64,000 bases of DNA from Paracentrotus lividus (Eukaryota; Echinodermata; Echinoidea; Camarodonta; Echinidae), in the NCBI GenBank assembly GCA_940671915.1, contig CALNVZ010003435.1, positions 10,554,665-10,618,664 of the forward strand, in the 5' to 3' direction. Shown piece by piece: positions 51,101-59,100 of the stretch. The stretch's first letter is position 1; the number at the start of each line of letters is the position of its first letter. The notes below the pieces were generated by a model. That model saw only the letters and a program-made list of their open reading frames with translations. It ran no database searches and was not told where the DNA came from. A program made the position numbers and the translations under genes.

Positions 51101-53116
51101 CTCCATTGGCTTGTTCAAAATATTCTACCATCATGATCATTATTTCATGAAGCCACATTTTGATAGTTGTTTTTGCTTGTACATGTAATACTCTGCAGGA
51201 CAAATATTAGTTACCAATATGTGTGAGACAACTATGTGTGAGACAAAATAGCCTCGTGGCAATTAAAGTTGTATTTCTGAATAGTTAATACCATCTGCCT
51301 TCTACCTCTTATGATATTGTTACATAACCACCTACGCTCCACTGATTAAGAGGTTTTTCTGGGGGGGGGGGGGATATAGATATTAGCACTCCATTCTTGT
51401 ATTAACGAGATCTCTCTTTTTTCCAATCCCCCCCCCCCTCTCTCTCTCTCTGCACAGCTAAGCATAATTCTTATTACCATATTGGTTCTGAGAAAACATT
51501 TTAATAACAGCAATTCATCCCCATACTAATTAAATCTTTGCTTAATTATGTATGCTGTGTAAACAAATAGCCATTTCATAGTATTTCTCTATCCGCCTCC
51601 TCTCCCTCTCTTTCTCTATCTCTATCTTTTTATATCTTTCTCGGTGTCCTTTCATACTCCCCTCTGTCTAATATAATTGAAGATGCTAGTACTAGATGTT
51701 CGTATGTTACATTTTGGCCAAATTGAGTTATTTGTATTTTTCAACATGTTAGTATGTGTACTTTAACTTGTAAGTATTTAAAAATCCATATTTTAATTAC
51801 AAAGGGTCAAATTGGCACCCCACTGTTTTCACTCAAAGCAACTTTTTAGTACTAGATGTTCCTATGTGCAGTCTTCTAGAACTAGAAGTACCTATGTGAC
51901 ATGACCAGCCAATCAATACACGCATAGCAAGTCACATGATCTGTTCAATGCACACAGACATGCATACGCAGTGTGCAGTGCCTAGAGACAGCAAAATTAG
52001 ATGCTTTTTGAACAACACGGAGGGTGCAGAAGATATATATATAATTAGGTCTTCAATGATTTCAATATATTTAGATTTTTGCAAAACCATCACCATCATG
52101 TTAGGAAAAATCAACATGATCATGATCATTATGCCTTCTATCAGTGAAAATAATGGGTCATAACTTTTAGTATGTGTATCAAAAAAGCGCATATAATGGA
52201 GTCACTTTTATGTCTTTAATAGCACATATACATATCTTAAAACTTATGGCTGTGATGACCAGCACAGTGATGAAATATGTGTCATCTTTTTTTTACTTAA
52301 TGTAGACCTTTTAAATCTGAAAAATCATCACCAAAATCATGGCTTATATGACTATAAGGCACACGATGACCAAAAATGCATCATGATCAAGATGGTGATG
52401 ATGAACTGACAGTCCACTGATGATATTTTTTTTTAATATCCATCTAAATATAATGTTGTTTTCATTATGATGCTGACTTTTCAGTACTAGAAGTTCCTAT
52501 GTGCACTGTTATAGAGCTAAAAGTTCCTATGTGCAGTTAATTGATTATTGATTATAGAAAATCAATAAGTATTATATTCCTGAATTATGCATCAAAACTT
52601 TCCTATACATGACACAATGTCAATCTAAAAGTTTGACATCTATATGATATGAAATATGATTTGTGGACATATTCAAAACTTTTAACCCTCTGTTTCTCAA
52701 AACTGATTTGATGTAACATAGGAACATCTAGTAATAGCATCTTCAATTTCTGTATCTCTCTGACTCTATATTCATATTTCTTTCTCAGTGTAGTTTTACA
52801 CTTTCCTCTGTTTCCTATCATTTCTTTATGTCACCCTCACCCTCTCACTATTTCTGTTTTTAATTCTTTTTTTTTTTTTTTTTTTTTTTTGGGGGGGGGG
52901 GGTTCATTTCACACTCCCTCTGTCTCATATCATTTCTACATTCTCGTTTCTTCTCTCTCTCTCTCTCTCTCTGTTAATATTTCTATTTTTAGTTTTTCCT
53001 CAGTGTAGTTTTACACTTTCCTCTGTCTCCTATTATTTCTATATATCTCTTCCCCCTTTCTTTCTTTTTATTTCTTTCTTCAGTGTCCTTTTACACTCCC
53101 CTCTGTCTCATGTCAG

Positions 53117-53147
<31 letters not shown>

Positions 53148-56100
53148 TCTTTCTCTCAGATCACTTTTACACTTTCGCCTCTCATTTCATAGCATTTCTC
53201 TATCCCCACCTTTCTCTCTCTTCCTATTTATTTCTGATTGGCCATTTAAGGATAAGAGGACAGGAAACATATGGGGGCTCCAATTAAAATAAAAATGGGG
53301 CCCTTAAAAATCCATTATTTTCCCTCATAAGATTTATTACCTCATCTTGCTTTCTGCTATTTTCAGAATCCTCAATTTAGAAAACGTACCCTCTAGTAGG
53401 GATAGTTATTATCTTGATATATCTGATGGGTGAGCAATCTTTCAAATTAGCCTATTAGGTGGCATAACACAAAAGGGGGTGATTCAAAACGCATGACCAA
53501 GTAGATACATGTAGGCCTACATGTATTGCCGGTTTCGGTTTTGAATTCTTCCTTGTTCTCTATACTCTTAGCCTTTATTAAACTGGGCATCCTGAATAGT
53601 ATTAACGTGGATTTAGAAAACTCATGAGTTGAAATGAAGGGAATTTTTACCTGTATGTACATGTACATCTTATAAATTATGGTTTTAGTCAGAAATAATA
53701 GATGTTTTATATTTGTTTTTATACAACTGTACTTATATATAAATCTTACTTTTATATACTTCAAAATTCTAAGACACATGATACACATATTGGCAATAAA
53801 ATTTAGGGTGTTTATTACTTCAACTACATGTAGTACACAAAAATTTACATTTATAAAATGATGTAATTTCTCAAGGTTTATGTTACTGATAACTAATATA
53901 AGATGACAAAGTCATTTAATTTAAGGCAATGGATTACTTCTTATGCTAAATCAATACTGATATTGAAAGCTGAAATTTGAATAAATATTATTTTCACTCT
54001 TTATTGATACACCAAAATTAGGGTGGTATCTCACTTCGCGGAAACGTCTCCGTGACGTCTCTGATACTTTATTTCGTTGCAGAGATGTCTCAGAGACAAC
54101 TCCATGACAATTTTCAAAAGCTGTCTGAAAGCAGTTTCAAAGAACCAAAGTATTTTCCACGACTCATGAAACGTCACGGAGACGTCTCCGCGACAGGTTT
54201 CCAAACCATCTTCAAGTAGTTTCAAAACCATCTCAAATTAATCCCAAATCTGATTTGATCAAAGTAGATTCAAAGTAGTTTCCGCGAAGTGAGATACCAC
54301 CCGAGAGGCATTATTTTTTCATAGATTTCAACCACAAAACCATTTACTGAATTCTGAATAGAGAAGTGGGTTACAAAATGTATATCAGAATTCCTTTTTT
54401 TTTCCAGTTCAGGTTCATTGAGCAATTGACGTACATCTATGCCGATACTGTAGATAATGGAATTATATGTAGGAAACCCTTTTAATACAACCCCCCCAAA
54501 CAAACAATGACTTGTGCTCTCTATTAATTTTTGTGTACAAAGTACTTACTATAATTTTGAACTACGAATGGTTGAGACACCGTTCAGTAAGTAGTGCTGT
54601 TTTGAGCAGTCTTAGGCCTAGAATGTTTCCTTGGTGTCACCAGAAACTTTCTTGCCCTGAAGCTAACACTTGAATCTCTCCTATCAAGGGCACTCACTGA
54701 TCTTTTCCCAATGCAATGGAGTACCTTATAGGGTGACTGCATATCGTTGTAGGAAACGGAAGAAGAACTGTAAGCATCAAAATCAAGAGATGGCGTCTTC
54801 CTCAAGGATGGAGTCCTTGACGTCTTTGGCTCAGAATTGTTCCTGGTATAGCTGTTGACCATCATTTCTTTGGTCTTAGGGTAGCTTACTGGCTTCCCTT
54901 GATGGAGAAAGTCAATGGACAGGCTCCTAGACCTAGAAGGCGGTCTGAAGTTTGAAACACTGCCTGATGTTGTTCTACCAGTTTCAGACAATGCTTTGTG
55001 AATTTTAGGGTTGTCCAACTCTTGAGCTTTGTCCTTTTGAAACGAGACATGCCTTTGGTCACTGCTTATTAAGTTTCCTTGGACGCTACTACATGAATGT
55101 CTTCTGATGGACATCCTGGAAGGTTGTCTCTGTCTTTCCACACCTTCACAATCATTCTTCTCAGCAGCCTCAAATTTGTAATTCAAGCCTTGCTTACGCT
55201 CGGTATAATCCATCACGTTCAGGTTCAGCTTCTTGGCTTTCAATTTCACTTTCAGGATTTCTGTCTCACAACTCTGAAGACTCTGTCTCCTTGCGAGGGT
55301 CAGGTGGGACATGGTCCGTTGGAGTTCAAGGTTCTCCCGCTCGTTCTTGAGAGACACCATGTGGGAGAACTCTGCTACCGAATGACGCCTCATGGTCAAT
55401 GTTACCTGTTACATGAACTATTTGACGACCAGATTAATCCACAGTTATCGCTCAGAAAACTTTACCAAAATGATGCTTCATGTTTTATGTTATCTGGGGC
55501 ATAAAATATATTTCTTCAAGATCATATCCACTGTGGTCCCTTGGGTAGCTGTGCTACTGCATAAAATTTCATAGTCACCTTGTATTTGACGTATGCAATA
55601 ATGATCAAGAGCTAAACCAATGCTGAAAGTACTATACTGCCGTGAAATCAGTACGAAAGGTTCCTACATACGTGTACATGAAGTGCAAATAGTGATTCCA
55701 ACACACACATTGAACACATCATTTCTCTATAAACTTGTTTTCTATATGAGAACATACGTATAACTGACCTATGACTGTTGATACATAGCCCTGGACAAAA
55801 TTATAAGTATGATACGTGTATGAATCCACTAATGTTGCTTAGATTATATTTGATATGAAGAAAAAATATGAACTTGATTTATAAAGAAAATTACAAAGTC
55901 CTATTACCATCAATGGAATGATTGTTTTAAACTTTGTCAACGTCAGTCTGTATTTACTTTCTGATTAAAGTACTCCATACATACACATGAACATACGATA
56001 TGGATTTTGTATTGTCAATATTTGTGATGCATGTGATAACGGTCATAATCAGCATTGAAATGGTTTAAAGCTGAACGTTAAATTTTAAGCAATAACATCC

Positions 56101-59100
56101 ACAGTGATTTTTCATCACTGACAAACATTCTAGAACATCTAAAACTAACAGGTCCAATCTACTCTTGCAGCTTGATGAAAGTGTAATGGAAAGCAAGCAA
56201 CATTTGTACTTCACACTCAATCAAAGATAATGTTCAAAATTAGGTAGCCAAACATTGAATGCACCATTTCTTTCGTTATGTTCCATTACTGAAGTACAAG
56301 TTTAAGAGCCCTCAGTAAAGATGCTGAAAGAAGAGTAGTTTTGTTGAAACTTCCATCCATCAGGAAATGTTGGAGCAATCAGACTTCAAGTGTACACACG
56401 CTCATGCTAAATGCATTCCGAGCTCACCAAGGATTTATTATCTGCCAATATTTGTAAATGTTTCAATTATCCATTCTCCTCCTGCCAAGAAAAATGACTG
56501 TGATTCACGTGTGTAGTCCAACACTTGGTTTTAAATAGGAAATGTAAGAGTTAATCAGAGTTCCATCTCCTTGTCATGAAAGCCTGGTGAATATTTCATG
56601 AATGTCTTGGAGAGAAAATGCATTGAAACTGATTTTCTGCTAACATCAAGTCTTGATTCTCCTCACATTATTTTAAACAGTTCAGGTAAAGTTTCTCAAG
56701 AGTGAAAGTTTTGCAGAGATAGAAGATACAGCTTTAATGATTGCAGCAATGCGTCAACACCTCACGTCAGTCCTTTTTATGTAAACCAATTGTAAAGTAA
56801 TCAATGAATAATCAAATATCAATACCTGGAGGAATCAGCCCCAGCTACATCAAAATGTCCACTTTATATCCATGTCACATGTTTCAATGATCAAAGGAAA
56901 CTTTTGTCATTTAGAGGTGTGATCGTTAATTCAGCAATTTTTCTTTGTGATTTCAGCAGTATGATGAGGAGTAGGTGCCCAATGATACAAATACATGTGC
57001 TATTCACATTATTATGTGGATCCTAAAGTTACTGACATTAATTCCAAATGAAACAGGGAAAACAGACAAACATCCAATTAGAATATTTCACGCATTTAAC
57101 AGTTTTTCCAGTGTTGATAACAGATGCAATTTTTGAAAGTCAAGCATCAATTTAGTGATGCTTCTTGAAGATTAAAAGCTTGTGCAGAGATTACCAAAGC
57201 AATAATCCATGAACGAAATATCACACATCCCCCTTTCAAGAAGAGACTGAAGACTACATGTACACTGCCAACATGGATGTAAAGAATATCAAAATTTCAT
57301 TTGGTAGAAATTGATAAAGTCATGAGACAGTTTCCTCTCTTTTATTGTAATGATGCTAGTTAAACAGCACTGCTTAGTGCTTCTGGAGTCAAAGCTGAAT
57401 CCTAATGGCTAAAATCGTAGTTTTTCATGAACCATATACTTTTTACAATACTTTTTACAAGACAGACAACCCCCCCCCCCTGCCTCCCACTTTTGATACT
57501 TTATTCATTATAGGAATTACGTGACTGCCTCAGTCAAATACTTGAAACGCTTCTCAATAATCCAAATTGAGACTCGTATGGCATTCACAATTAATCGCCT
57601 TACTTTAATAGGGCCCTTTCAGACAGGAGGAGACGTTGTATACAAAACACAATATACAGGGATTGTACATCAACCATATTTGGACAAAATAGGGGTAGAT
57701 GTAATGTGCTGAAAGAAACACTGTCTAAAAATAATTGGATTTTGTGGACAGTTTTCCATTTAACCTCATGATAAGATAAGAATGGCTGCCTGGCTAAAAT
57801 GCTCCCTTGCAAAGTGGAGAGCATGTTTCAGTAAAGTACCATCAAATGAATCCAGTGAATGGGGCAAAAATACATTTACCTATTACTTTACAGTTACATT
57901 GGAAAAGCGGCATAAAAACACCCCTGATAATATCAGCTTTCGCAACCGAGCTTTGTCCAGTTCAAATCCTGCTTGATATACTCTAACTCTCTTTTCAAAT
58001 GTTTCTTGAAAAAGATAAAGGTACTTGAATCTTTGTATCTCCTTGAGACATCAACAGTGAGTACAAATTTTGTACAAAATATAATTTTTCTTCAAGTGTG
58101 AAAGGGGATGATTACTCAGGCATTGCAGCCAGCATCAATGAAAAGAAAGGAGATTTTACAGGAATCTATGTTCACTGAGCTGTGAATCTATCGCAGATTT
58201 GAAAAGGCATGGGGACCATTCGAAGAGGATAATCCTTATAAATCTGAAAGTGCTGGGAAGTTGTAATAAAGGGATTTTAGTGAGTGTTTGCAAACAGTTA
58301 TATGCAGCTGAATAGATGATTGAAGGCGATTTTGTGATTAGCAATCTTAAGCCTTAATTTGAATGGAAATTAAAGAATGTTTTGTAGTTAAAAAGTACCA
58401 AATTAATGGAGGTACAGTAATATTCTTTTTTCATTGATGAGAATTTCAAGTGAGCTTTATATGTCTGTGTAGTTCTATATAGTTTATGGTGCATATATCT
58501 CATAAAAAAGATGATAGGAACTCTCAGTGCCCAAACTTATCCGAGTCCACCCCCCCCCCCCCCCCCCGCCCAAAGAAAAGAGCAAAAAAGTATGGTATGC
58601 TCCTAAACATATATGTACGCATTTATACTCTCACCTTCTTTCACTTTTTACACCCCTCCCCCTCCCATATTTGTCTTTTTCCGTAAAAAAAAAATCAAAA
58701 AATTAATAGATGTACCACTTTAGAAGTCTCTTGCTCTCTCTAATGCCTCTATTTTTCTCTCTCTCTTCTTTATTTGCTCATCTACCCCCCCCCCTCCCCA
58801 ATTTCTTTTATACTTCTCTATCTATCTCTTTTTTTATATATATATATAGACATATCATTATTTTATTGTATGTCTACTTGTCTGCCCCCTATCTCTCGCT
58901 CACTCTCTCTTTAATCAACCATACATAATTTAGTCTCATGAGAAGTGGTCTATTTGGTATGTCTGCTGCCCTCTTTAGAGAACACAATGCCAGATTCACA
59001 ACTAAGAGTAGGTAAATGATTTTTAACCATTACCTTTTTCAAATTAATCAGCATGATACTGGTTTATGTGAAGTTTGCGCCAAGAGAGTGAAACTATAGA

